Of a stretch of 64,000 nt of DNA, positions 1-10,219 are shown in pieces (within the stretch, counting starts at the first letter, position 1; every line of letters begins with the position of its first letter). The position numbers and the translations under genes were made by a program. The stretch is from contig JAEHOE010000012.1 in assembly GCA_016858145.1 (NCBI GenBank), positions 1,426,001 to 1,490,000 of the forward strand, in the 5' to 3' direction. A model generated the notes under the pieces. The model did not search any database. It saw nothing but the letters and a program-made list of their open reading frames with translations, and was not told the DNA's origin. Source of the DNA: Edaphochlamys debaryana (taxonomy: Eukaryota > Chlorophyta > Chlorophyceae > Chlamydomonadales).

Positions 1-408
1 GCAGGGACCGCATCCAGCGGCGGTGGGGGCGGAGGCGGCAGCAGCGTGACCGGAGCGCGGACCGCGCCAGCTGCAGCCTCCGCCCCCGTCGCCCAACCCG
101 GCGCATCCAAGCCCGCTGCCAAACCCATGCCCCGCACCGACGCTCCGGCGCCGCAGCCTCTCCCGCAGCCCCCGCGGCCAGCCCCAGCGCCGAAGCCTGC
201 GCCAGCGGCGGCGCAGCCAAGCGCTGCTGCTGGTACCAAGCCCGCGGCTGTGGCGGCGGCGGCTGTGGCAGGGGCGGCGGCCAAGGCACGCCCGCGGGAT
301 GAGGGCCCCGGCGGCCCGGCGGGGCAGGCAAGGCAGGAGGCGCCGCTGCCCAAGCGGCCCAAGGCACCCGGCTGGTACATCGATGACTCTGACGATGACC
401 TCATGTGA
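1..408 (+). CDS. 3' end of an Ala/Pro-rich protein, 5' end outside window
   Basis: The reading frame is open from base 1 (no stop or clear start) to a TGA at 406-408, so this is the C-terminal part of a longer gene. It encodes about 135 residues, mostly low-complexity Ala, Pro, Gly and Lys. The end is more complex and charged: KRPKAPGWYIDDSDDDLM. A basic patch followed by an acidic terminal tail is common in nuclear proteins, but I recognise no family and assign no function. Codon use (GC-rich third positions) matches the neighbouring genes. Reality of the frame is supported by its long openness and by the non-random charged C-terminus. Confidence 0.6.
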   Translation, partial: AGTASSGGGGGGGSSVTGARTAPAAASAPVAQPGASKPAAKPMPRTDAPAPQPLPQPPRPAPAPKPAPAAAQPSAAAGTKPAAVAAAAVAGAAAKARPRDEGPGGPAGQARQEAPLPKRPKAPGWYIDDSDDDLM

Positions 409-1382
409 TCCGCCGCACCGGTACATGGCCAGGGTTTGCGCGGCCGGGCTGGGTTCTGGGGCCCGGACGCTGGGTGTTGGTGGTCTTGACGGGGAGAACC
501 CCACGTTATCCCGAACCCCTCGGAGCAGGGGAGCATCCCCTGCCTCGGAGCGATTCAGAGTTGTGCTCGCGGTTGGGGACAAGGGGCGTTTGACTGCCCC
601 GGCAGAAGGGGCAAACGGGTAGCAATGAAGGCAGAGTCGCCACCGTCTGGGGGCGCGAGGGTACCGTAAATGGGGCAGGATGTGCGTGAACGCGAGTTGA
701 GGAGCCGAGGGCTGGGGTTGGGTGATGTGATTTGCAGCGTGCAGGATGGGGGCCGGCAATGGAGTTGGTTTGTGCCAGGTTGCGCGCTTGTGCCGAAGGT
801 TGGGTCGCGCTTGGCCTGGAGTCAAAGGGCTGGGACGCGGAGGAGGGTAGGCGGAGGACAGCAGGAGGGGCAGGGCTTGGCAGGGCTCGGGCCGAGGGCA
901 GACGAGGATGAGCCCCGCCAGCTGAGCAGGCAGGTGCTGGGGCGTGGACTGTGTGACTAGCAAGCACCGCACGTTATTTCTTAGCCCGTGGTCCGTATGG
1001 GGGTGATGCCCTCGCCGGTGCGACGACAGCATGCGAGCGACATGGGCATGCCGGGGGGGCTGGCCAGGTGCCGCTACGCGGCCCGGATTGTAACGCGGTT
1101 TGGCACCTTACCAGCTCGCAACCTGGGTTGCAGCTTTTGGGTCCAAGCTAGCCGAGGGTCGGGCGATGGTCGCAAGGTGATGGCACGGTCACCGTGTGCA
1201 CCGCGTCCCAGCAGTGGTCGGGGCGCTGCACGAAAGAAGCCTTGAACGCAAGGAACACTATGCAGAGGCACCGGGGCTTTGTTCTTCCTCGGCCCAACTC
1301 GTACGGCAACAGAGCTCGCGCAGGCATAGAGCCTCCACGCGCGCAGTCCGCCCTCTCTCCTCTTCCTTGGTAAAACGCAACA
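409..1382. other. Intergenic region between the partial gene and eL37
   Basis: This should hold the 3'UTR of the upstream gene and the eL37 promoter. The stretch just before the eL37 start (about 1340-1380) is pyrimidine-rich (CCCTCTCTCCTCTTCC), as is common for ribosomal protein leaders. I see no coding or RNA gene here. Confidence 0.5.
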
Positions 1383-2625
1383 ATGGGCAAGAAGGGCAAG
1401 GGTACCGGAAGCTTCGGTAGGTCACAGCGCCGCTTTCTGCGCGGAGCACTTCTTGCGGGCGCTTGGGCGGTGCCGCTCTGATCCATCGCATGCCCTGGCC
1501 TTTGTAGGCAAGCGCCGCAACAAGACGCACACTCTGTGCCGTCGCTGCGGTCGCACCAGCTACCACAACCAGAAGCACGTCTGCTCGGCGTGCGGCTACC
1601 CCGCTGCCCGCAAGCGGACCTGTGAGTAGCAGTGGAGGTGGAAGGCGCTTTGCTGGCGCAGCTATGGGAGCAGCGGCCTTTTGGGAGCATTGTCGGCGCC
1701 GCAGCCATCTTAGCCAACGGGCCCCGCAGGGCTGCTGCGGCGCTCGCATCTGGTCGTGAACTATACGCACGTTTATGGTAACACCTTTTCCGGTCGTGGC
1801 CCGCTTCTCCTTGGGAACTGCAGACCAGTGGGGGCAGAAGGCCATCGGCCGCAAGACCACCGGCACCGGCCGGATGCGGTACATGAAGACGCTCGCCCGG
1901 CGGTTCAAGAACGGCTTCCGCGAGGGTGAGGCCAAGTCGGGGTTCGGGCTGGGGTCGGTCGGGCCCTCCCTTCCCTTGACCTGCAGGAGCACCTCGGGAG
2001 CGCCGGCGGGAGCCGCACTCGCAGCAGCTGCTGCAGCAGGAGGAGCTGCCTGGGAGCCGGAGCTGGTGACAGCAGCTCTGGAGCAGGCGCAGGCGTCAGC
2101 AGCAAAGGAGGACGCGGGGCAGGAGGGGGGAGGCCGGCGACAGGGGGTCGAGGAGGCACGCCCACTGGCCAGCGCTGGCGGGCAGCATCCCGTCTAGCGC
2201 TGGCGCGGGCTTAGTCAAGCCCGGAGCGCTCGGGCCCTTGCATGGCGAGCGCCGCGTGCTTGGGGGGCTTTGGCGCGGCCTCCGCTGCCGCAGCGAGGGG
2301 CAGGAGCTCGACGCCGGACGCTGCTGCAGCTGGACTGTTGGGCGTTCTGCAGCGCTGTGGGGTACGGTGCACCATGGCGGGCAAACCGGCGAGCCCAGCC
2401 TCCATCGGCTGGGCGCCAACGCACGACTCCCAGCATGTGGTCGCAGCCTCCGTCTCCCGTGGGGCCGCATCGTGCGCTGACCCATAAAGCGCGGCATTCG
2501 TGTGATGGGGCGATGTCCCTCCTCCATTCGCCGCTTGTGTGCTGACCTTCGCCCGCCCCCGCCCCCTTGCCGACCCGCCCTTGACTGCAGGCTCCGAGGC
2601 CAAGCCCAAGACGGCGACCGCCTAG
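1383..2625 (+). CDS. RPL37: Large-subunit ribosomal protein eL37
   Basis: Spliced from four exons: 1383-1416, 1508-1621, 1824-1925 and 2591-2625. All introns are GT-AG, and the total of 285 nt encodes 94 residues, the usual size for eL37. The protein starts [19 protein letters not shown]. It carries the zinc ribbon typical of the family, with [19 protein letters not shown] giving two CxxC pairs 14 residues apart. It continues with the conserved block [19 protein letters not shown] and ends [11 protein letters not shown]. eL37 sits in the 60S subunit, bound to 28S/5.8S rRNA. The third intron (665 nt) is long relative to its gene. A TGTAA polyadenylation motif follows at 2661-2665. Confidence 0.96.
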
Positions 2626-2660
2626 ATTAGCAGCGATGGAAGAGCGTGGAGCGTTGGGCG

Positions 2661-2665
2661 TGTAA
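2661..2665 (+). terminator. TGTAA polyadenylation signal of eL37
   Basis: TGTAA is the usual poly(A) motif of chlorophycean algae. Here it lies 36 nt after the eL37 stop codon. The assignment is by motif and position only. Confidence 0.45.
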
Positions 2666-4376
2666 CGATGGAAGCGTAAACAATCTCGCTGTTCCTCGCC
2701 TCGCCCCGTGGGGGCTCTCCTGGTGCGGTCCAGGCGGGCATATGCCAGCGAGTGGCAGCTGCGGAGGCAGCTCCGGGGGCAGCATCAGCAGCAGGAGTGA
2801 GGAGAAGCGGGGATTCTTCTGCAGCGGCCGTTGATGCCGTTATGCAGCTGGGGTTGGCGGCGGCGGGCTCCGGTGCCACCTTCTTGCAGCGCTGATCCGA
2901 GGCTCAGAGCTGGCGCAGCTCGCCGACTGCATGTCTGAGCTTGCTTGAGGCCCACAACAGCACGGCACCAGCGTGAGGCGCTGTGGGCTCACGGCTCGCG
3001 CGGCGGCGGCCGCAGCACAGCAGATCAGGGAAAGGCCACAAACCCGACAGCCGTAGCGGGACTCCCTCGGGGAGGGTGTTGTCACTCAATGCACACGTTG
3101 AAGAGCCCAGGGCCAACGGCCAAGCCGTTGCCAGCTAGCAACCACGGGGAGGAGCGCATGCGTTCCGTGACAACCGAGGTTGGGCGAAGTTCGCCGGATT
3201 GACGGACTCAGCTGTGAAGTTTGCTGGTGCACAGTTATCCTGTTCTGGGCCGCAGGGGCAACCGGCCGGGGCGGGGCAGCTGAACGCGTAAGCCTGAAAG
3301 ATATTGCATAGGTTGCCGTCAGCAGTCTCCGCAGCTCCAGCGCAGCGCAACAGTACCAATGGGCGGGCACATAACATACCGCAACACAGCCCTTTCGCTC
3401 ACACAACTCCAAAAGAGTTCTTATTACAGCGTGCGCACACACAGCATCGCCCCCCGCCCTCAACTCAAAAACCGCAGCCACAGCAGCCACAACACGGCCA
3501 CACCAGAGCCACCAAACGCAGCCCGTCACAGCGCAAGTAAAGTCAGCGGCATATCCGCAGAAAGCCTCCCTGCCCCAAACGGCCAAAAGCAAGTGGGCGG
3601 CTGCAACCACAAACACGCCGTACCACTCTCGCCCCGGTTGCCCAGGGGGCGTCCACACCGAACGAAATAAGCGTGACGCCCTCACGTATTCGCTGATCTT
3701 TCCACACGACAAGTGTGCGATGAACGCGCCCTCGCCTACTGGGATACATAGGCAGATGCGCCCTGAGCTGGAGACGCACCCGCTGCCGTTCGACAACCGG
3801 CGGCTTGCCCAACTTCGCATACCGGCCTCGACATACGGCACTCACATGCACCTCTCCAGACATATAACCACCCGACTCCGCCAAGCGTTCAGCATGCACG
3901 GAAGCCCCGAAGTCCCGAAAGTTATCAACCCAACCGCCACAGACGGGTCTACCCCGCTATTACAGCCCGGACCCCTCCCCCCTCCGAATGCCCCAACCAC
4001 TGGCCTGCACCTGCCTACTCGCGGCTTGCCCTCCATCGGGCGCGGCCTCAACGCCGAGCCTGCCCCAGCCCACCTGCGGATAAACCGTTCAGTTGCGAAC
4101 CAACCCTCTCCGCAGTGATCTCCCAATGCCGCGACCGCACGCCACAAACGCGCGCCCCGGGCAAAGGGCTCCCGCTTCAGACTGCCAAGAGAGCTCCAAG
4201 CACGACCTCCAAACGGAGTAGCTCCCCGCAGCGGTTCTCCGGCTGTGTTCCATGCTCCTTCCCGCTCACGCCTGCCTGCCCCTGCGGTGGCAGCGCGCGC
4301 CGCCACGCTCGCTCAGCGAGGCTCAGCGCCCCACACCAGGCGCGCCCCGAGCACGCGGCCTCCCAAGGGGCTGCGC
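2666..4376. other. Long region without recognisable gene; probable 3'UTR of the minus-strand neighbour
   Basis: No open frame here has an exon-like structure or a familiar sequence. Composition changes near 3400-4100 to a C- and A-rich plus strand. On the minus strand that is a G/T-rich 3' flank of the gene ending at 4377. TTACA (TGTAA on the minus strand) occurs at 3960-3964, 413 nt past that gene's stop, so a long 3'UTR is likely. I see nothing else. Confidence 0.4.
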
Positions 4377-6292
4377 TCACTCGCGCGGCCGCGTGTTGAA
4401 GCGCCTCTCCAGGGCAGCGTAGTACGCCACATCCGACTGCGTCTTGCTCAGCGCAAACTCCAGACGCTCCAGCTGCAGTTGGTTGGTGCAACAGGGTTGG
4501 GGCAAGGGTCTGGGTTCAGGGACACGAGGGCAGCCCGACGCGGACGGCACATTGCAGGCTGGGCGCTACGCAACGGCACAGATTGTTCTGTGCGAACAGC
4601 AGACCCGAGCCGCACCTGCTTGGTCTCGCGCTCGATGGCCGCGTCGACCTCGTTCTTGATCATGTTGAGGCGGCGCAGGGAGTGCCGCGAGGTGGCCAGC
4701 ACCGTGGCCAGCAGCTCCTCCATGGGCGAGAACTCCCTGAGAGGAGGAGGGGCGGGGCATATTGGTTGGTGAGGGTTGAGGGACAAGGGATGTGAGGGTG
4801 CAGTTCCGCAGGCAGCTCGACTGACGGCCCCAAGCAGGCCTCCAGGGAGCCCGCTGCCCGACAGCCGCATCCCGCCTGCCCACCCCGCACTGCTCAGCCC
4901 TCTGCCCCCACCAGCGCCCGCTCGCCCGCACGATGCCCCATGCGCCACCGCCCCACGTGCCATCTCTGTGTCCTGCCCCAGAGCCCACGACTTCTTCAGA
5001 CCCAGCCTGACCCCAGTCCCAGTCCCGGCCCAGCCCAGCCGACCCCCAGCCGCCTCACTTGGGAGGCGCCGCCCGAGGCGTGAGCGTGCTCTCATCATCT
5101 GAGGCCAGCGCGCTGTAGTTATCCATGACCGACTGCTGGCGGGCCAGGCTCTCCTTGAGCACGTTGCGGAAGGTGTCACTGAAGAAGGGCTTGTCGTGCG
5201 CCTCCACCATGTTGTTGTCAGACGGGTCGGGGGCGATGCTCTCCTCGCCGCCCTCGCCGTAGAGCGGGCTGCGCTTGAGCGCGTCTGCGGACGGCAGGGG
5301 GCAGCAGCGGGGCGGCGGAGGGGGCTTGAAAGGGAACAGGAGGGGGAAGCGGGGGCCGGGTTCGGCGCCCAGGCCGACGACGGGGCGTGGTGCGGAACCG
5401 CGGGCCGAGCGCGCAAAGCAACGGGCTGCGCTGACGCGGCAGCAAACCGGGGAGCAGCCCTCGCCTCACACGGTCTGAGCCGCCTGAGGCACATCGCATG
5501 CTGTGGGACATATGCGAGACAGGCTCCTGCTGCGAACCTGGCACTCTGCCCTTGTAATCCGCATGCTACTGCCCCTCTGTTCACCGCTAACTTGCCTGAG
5601 AACCAGCGGGTGCTCAGCTCTTGCTGCACTCCCGCGCTCGCCTCCCCGCCCGCCCCAAGCCGCTCCGAGGGTGGTCCGGGAACCTCACACCCAGCCCAGC
5701 CCCTACCTTGCAATGCGGCCTTGAACGCGTCCGAGAAGAAGCCGCCGCCCTCCCCCTCCTCCTCCTCTTCCTCCTCCCCCGCTCGCTGCTGGTTCAGCTG
5801 CTGCTCCACCTCCTCGTCATCCCCCGCATAGTACCCGTCATCCGCGTAAGGAGCCGCCTCTGGATCGCTATCCCAGGAAGCAGTATGAGCCGCATTCTGA
5901 CGCCAAGAGCTCTGGCGAAAGTCCTGCTCCTCCTGCTCACCATCGCGGTGGCCATTGGAGCTGGAGCGCCAGCTGTCTCCGTTGTTGCTAGCGTGAGACC
6001 CATTCCCGTTCCCGTTGGAGTGAGAGCTGTAGCTGGTGTCCTCGTCGGTGCGAGTAGCGTCCTGGCGGGGGTTGTGGGGGGGGAGGCGGTGGTCAGCGGA
6101 GGCGGTGGTCAGCGTGGGTGTGCGTGGAGGGGCGAGCAACAACCCGACTGAGTAAGTTGCCCGAAACCGCCACCCGGACCCAAACGCAGGCGCAGGGCAG
6201 CGTGCAAGCGAGAGGCTGCAGCGTAAGCGGGGAGCGGCGTCGAGCGACGCTCTGGCCGAGCTGCGCGACAGGCTGGCCTCACCTCGCGCCAT
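4377..6292 (-). CDS. Acidic protein of unknown function, conserved-looking helical C-terminus
   Basis: Exons, 5' to 3' on the minus strand: 6292-5707, 5284-5059, 4736-4616 and 4472-4377. The total is 1029 nt (342 residues) with matching phases. The N-terminal 80 residues are Arg/Ser/Ala-rich like an organelle transit peptide, but the start is uncertain: a pyrimidine-rich stretch ending CCCGCCAG at about 6057 could instead be an intron end, with exon 1 upstream of 6292. The middle is Asn/Gly/Ser-rich, then strongly acidic (a run of seven Glu). Two similar short motifs follow, FFSDAFKAALQDALKRSP and FFSDTFRNVLKESLARQQ, which look like an internal duplication. The C-terminus is predicted to be helical and coiled: MEELLATVLATSRHSLRRLN, then ALSKTQSDVAYYAALERRF. 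I do not recognise the family. Confidence 0.6.
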
Positions 6293-6975
6293 GAGGTGTA
6301 CCAGCGTGGCGACGTGGAGCGGGGAGGAGCTGAGCGGCAGACCACTGTGGGTCTAGGCGGTGCCACTGACGCAGCCTGCGGAATGGCGGAACAGTGGCGC
6401 TGATTCCCGAAACTTTCCGATAAGAAGACCATTCCATGCCCCGTCCACTCGCAGGGACGGAGCTGAAACGTTGACCAGAGGCAGATGCGGAAGGCGCTCA
6501 CCCTTGCTGCAGCTGCTGGCTGCTGCAGGACCGCCTGGCGTGCGAAGCCTAGCGGCATTCTTCTTGTCGCGGCAAGGAAGCGTCCCAGCACAGGTGTTCG
6601 GATTGAGAAGGGCACGCAAGTAAAGGGTAGAGACTCAATATGCCTGGGGAACGCAAAGACGGCACAGCATTGGCATCGCGCGGCTGGGGCAAATTCGGGG
6701 AAGGCTACTACATGGGTTCGGTTGAGCGCGCCCCTTCCGCCCAAAGCCCAGCAACTCCCGCATGCACCAAGACCAGCATCCTGGTATCGCACAGGGGGTG
6801 CAACCTGGAACGCTGCGGTGCAAGTGCATGCACGGGCCCACGGGGCGGCTCTTGGCACTTGGAGCGCAGCCGAGGTGGGCGCAACTTGTCGCACACGGAA
6901 TAGTGAGACACATCTTCATGCACGCTGCATGTTTCTGTAGCACGATGCGCCGAGTAGCTACGTAGCCACTGCGAC
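6293..6975. promoter_or_regulatory. Divergent intergenic region (unknown acidic protein / START-like protein)
   Basis: About 680 bp lie between two divergently oriented starts, so both promoters should be here. The sequence just upstream of 6292 contains an alternative splice-like context (CCCACAG at about 6350, GTGAGG at about 6286), so part may be a 5' exon of the minus-strand gene. No core promoter motif stands out. Confidence 0.35.
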
Positions 6976-9144
6976 ATGGAGACTCTTCTCAAGTCTGGAC
7001 TTGAGGTGGTGGCCGCTGCGAAGGCAAAGGGCGTTCCCATAGATACACTCTTCTCAACATCGCCCGCGGCTGCCCTGAGCGGCGCGGCATTTGAGACGCA
7101 TGAAGGAAACGCGGTCGACCCTCCCGGCACGCTATATGGGTACGGGAGCAAGCCTGATGAAGCGACGCAGGTGCGGGAGGTCGCCTTGCGGACGCATCGG
7201 GCTGGGCGACGTCCAGTTGGTGTGGAGTCGGTCTGGCTCCTGCCCCAGCACGCCACGCCGCGTTTCCGCGGTTGCCCAGCTGGACCCCGTTTCTGCACGC
7301 CATGCGCCCAGGCTGGGTGATACCGGTAGAGCTCACGTCTCTGCGGGCCCTCCGCAGCGCTGCTGCTTGGTGTGACCCCCCCCCTCCTGCCCTCCCCCTT
7401 GCCCTCCCCCCTGTCTTCGAGCCTTCCTCCCCTGTCCCCCAATCTGCCTGCACCTTGCATACCATACCTTGTCACCCACCTTCATGGGTGGAGCCTGGAG
7501 CTCAGCGCAAACGGCTTGGAGCTGAACCGATTGACCTCGGGCAACCCTGCACTGCTAGTGCGCGCGGGTGTGGGGACCTCGCTGGCAGTCAACCTGGCAC
7601 TCCTCTAAAGCCTGATGGTCTATTCCACAAGCCCCAGCCTTGTCTCCCTGCCTGCCTCCCAGTATCGGGCTCCCACTGAGAAACCCAAACCTCCCACCCC
7701 GTCCTCCCATCCCTCCGCCACCACCCCGCGCCATGCTCCCTCCCGTCTCCCAAGCCCCGCCTCGGTTATGCCCATCCTCGCTCTCAATTAGACAGGCCCT
7801 CCACCACACAAACTCCCACAGTGCCACTGCCACATTGTGGTGCGGGAGTTCGCGGCGCCGCTGCTGCACCTGGTGACGCTGATTCGCGAGTTCGATCTGG
7901 GAAAGCTGGCAGGCGAGTGGGAAGGGGCGGGGTTCGTGGTGACCCGGTACCTTGAGCCGCTCGCCTCGCTGCGAAGTCCTAAGACCCATGCGCCTTCATG
8001 AGAGCCCCCGCTCGCACTTGAGAGCCCCGCCTCCCCTCGCTTCTCCATGGCAGGCGACCTGAAGAGCTTCACCGTCACGGAAAACACGCCGGAGCGGGTT
8101 ACGGTCGAATACACCAGCATTCTGTGAGTGCTATGTTGGCGCGCCCTGGGTGCGGAGGGGCCAGGTCCTGGGCCCGGGTCCCGCCCAAGCTGTGTCGAGT
8201 TGGCTGCGCATGTCACGGACTAGGATCCCGGGGAACGACGCGGCTGGGAAAGCGAGGGAGGGGCGATACTCCCCGCAATTGTTCAGCCGCGCCCCGCGTC
8301 CCACGATGCAGGCCCTGGCCCTTCGAGCCGCGCTGGATCAGAGCGACCATGCGGTACGGCGTGCTGGACTCGGGGGCGGTGGTGATCCTGGGCGAGTCGG
8401 TGCCTGGCGCCTCACCGCCGGCCGGCAGCACCCTCGGTGAGTCGGGCGGGGCGTGTACGGTACTCTTGCGGGACCGACGACTTCCCGGGTTGGATAGGGT
8501 TGGATGGGCGTGATGGGCAAGGGTCGGTCTGGTTCCCCATGCGCCCACAGCTCTCGACGGGGGAGTAGGGCTTGACTGCCGGCGGTGTCTCAATAAGCGC
8601 GTGTGGCCGGCTGCCCCCGCAGGCACGGTGCACTACTCCTTCTACCACATCTCCCCCGCGGGCCCCAGCAAGTGCGTTCTGCGGCGGGCCATCTGTGTGG
8701 ACATGCACCTGCCGCTGCCGGCCTTCGTCATCCGCAAGGTGGGGGCGGGCCGGCAACGGGGCGGTGTGGGGCGTTGCGGCGCGGGCGCTTGACAGCGTTG
8801 CCTTTGGTGCGTGCCTTGGAACACCGGGGCTCGGCTTCCCAGGGCTCAGCTGCTGCAGCGCCCGCGCCGGGTCTGTTCCCTCGACGCCGCTTTCCTGCTC
8901 CACGCCGCTACTCGCCAGCCTCAAACCCCATGCAGCCCACACGCCCCCACGCCCACGCGCCCACTCCCGTCTCGCCCGCCACCCTGCCCCGCAGTCCCTG
9001 GCCGCCCACTACGCAAGCGACATGGCCCTCATCGACAAGGACGTGGGGGCGGCCTGGGAGAGCTCGGGGCTGGCGGAGAGGCTCGCCAAGGGGGCCTGCT
9101 ACCGGGCGATGGAGCAGGCGCTGGCGAAGGCGGCGGGCAAGTGA
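6976..9144 (+). CDS. START/SRPBCC-like lipid-binding protein (5' exons uncertain)
   Basis: The last four exons are firm and phase-consistent: 8054-8123, 8312-8436, 8623-8738 and 8995-9144 (TGA). Upstream coding blocks start with METLLKSGLEVVAAAKAKG at 6976, then a block near 7282-7371 (WTPFLHAMRPGWVIPVELT) and one from about 7822 (VVREFAAPLLHLVTLIREF). Their exact junctions cannot be fixed by eye. The 3' part has the run of features of START-like domains: TSILPWPFEPRWIRATMRY, then GAVVILGESVPG, a strand block GTVHYSFYHISPAGPSKCVL, and a long C-terminal helix starting SLAAHYASDMALIDKDVG. Such proteins hold a lipid or other hydrophobic ligand in a deep cavity. The family call rests on this pattern, not on an alignment. 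It is convergent with the B3-SET gene. Confidence 0.5.
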
Positions 9145-10219
9145 GGTGTCGGGACGCAAAGTGGGACGCGAGCGCATGGGGCTGGTCTACTGAGGGTGCG
9201 TGCGAGTGAGAGGCGCGGGGAGAGTAGGGGCAGGAAGCGGGCGGGAAGCGTTGCAGGCGGGGGCAGGGCAACACGGACACCTGGCCTTCATTGTTGGGTA
9301 AAGCCGCCGAATGCGTATTGTGGATTGTGGTGGCCTGTCCCTGGCGTGGCGTGCATTGTACTTGTCCTTGTATGGTTTCATGTTGGCTTCATGCTATAGC
9401 GTGCATTGTCAAGTGCTATTACGGCAATGTGAGAAATGTGATCTGGGTGCAGGTCTGCAGCAGCGCCCCTCCCCCGTGATGACCAGCAGGGTGTCACCTG
9501 TTCATGGTAGCGCGGAAAGGAGTGTGAATTGACCAACTGAGTGTGGAGGACCGTGGTGACCATGTTTAACGAGTGGCGGCTGTTGTGCTGAATCTTCTGA
9601 TGACGAGTCGGCAGCAAGGAATCCACAGCGCCTCTTGTAACTCCTGTACGAATGAACCAGAGGGTTTACACACGTGACATGTGCAAAACCTTTCCTCGTG
9701 CTAAAGGTGTACTGGCAGGTTCCAAGCACGTCCAGCGTGACTAATAAGCTCACCCAGGCTTAGACCCGCAAGGCCTCCAGCATATCACCTCCCTCCTCAT
9801 TGCCGATAACACGCCCTGGTGCCCTGCTCGCCGCATAGAACCAGTTGCAGGGCCTTAGTCCAGATTGGCTCCGCTCGGGACCGACACAACTCTTGCCACC
9901 CCCCTGCAAACGCGCAGACTGGCCTCTTGCAACGAAATGAGATTTGTTCTTTGCCTGGACATAAACTCCCACCGCCCCGGGTGCATCGTGCGGGTACCGT
10001 ACCATGCTTGTACACTGCATCCGCTACCCAGCTCTCACGTGGCCCTTGACAGTACCGGTATTGCGCTCCGGGTCTCACCCGGCTTCACGCCACCAACCTC
10101 AGCGACCAGCCCTACCCCCTGCGCCGTCAGTGCGGAGCCGCATCACCCTGTGCCCTAACCCTCTGGCACCAGCTCCCCCGCTCCGCCCTCATGTTGCCGT
10201 GAGTTCTGTACGGGAGCCG
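9145..10219. other. Convergent 3' flanks with facing polyadenylation motifs
   Basis: This separates the stop of the START-like gene (+) from the stop of the B3-SET gene (-). TGTAA on the plus strand is at 9636-9640, and TTACA (TGTAA on the minus strand) at 9666-9670, about 500 and 550 nt past the two stops. This suggests two long 3'UTRs that almost meet. No gene is visible; frames here are short and unstructured. Confidence 0.45.

Noticed and set aside
6293..6400. A separate first exon for the acidic protein ending WYTSWRE
   Set aside because: It would match the phase of a CAG|GAC acceptor near 6056, but its translation is poor. The continuous frame from 6292 also closes in phase, so I kept that and noted the doubt.
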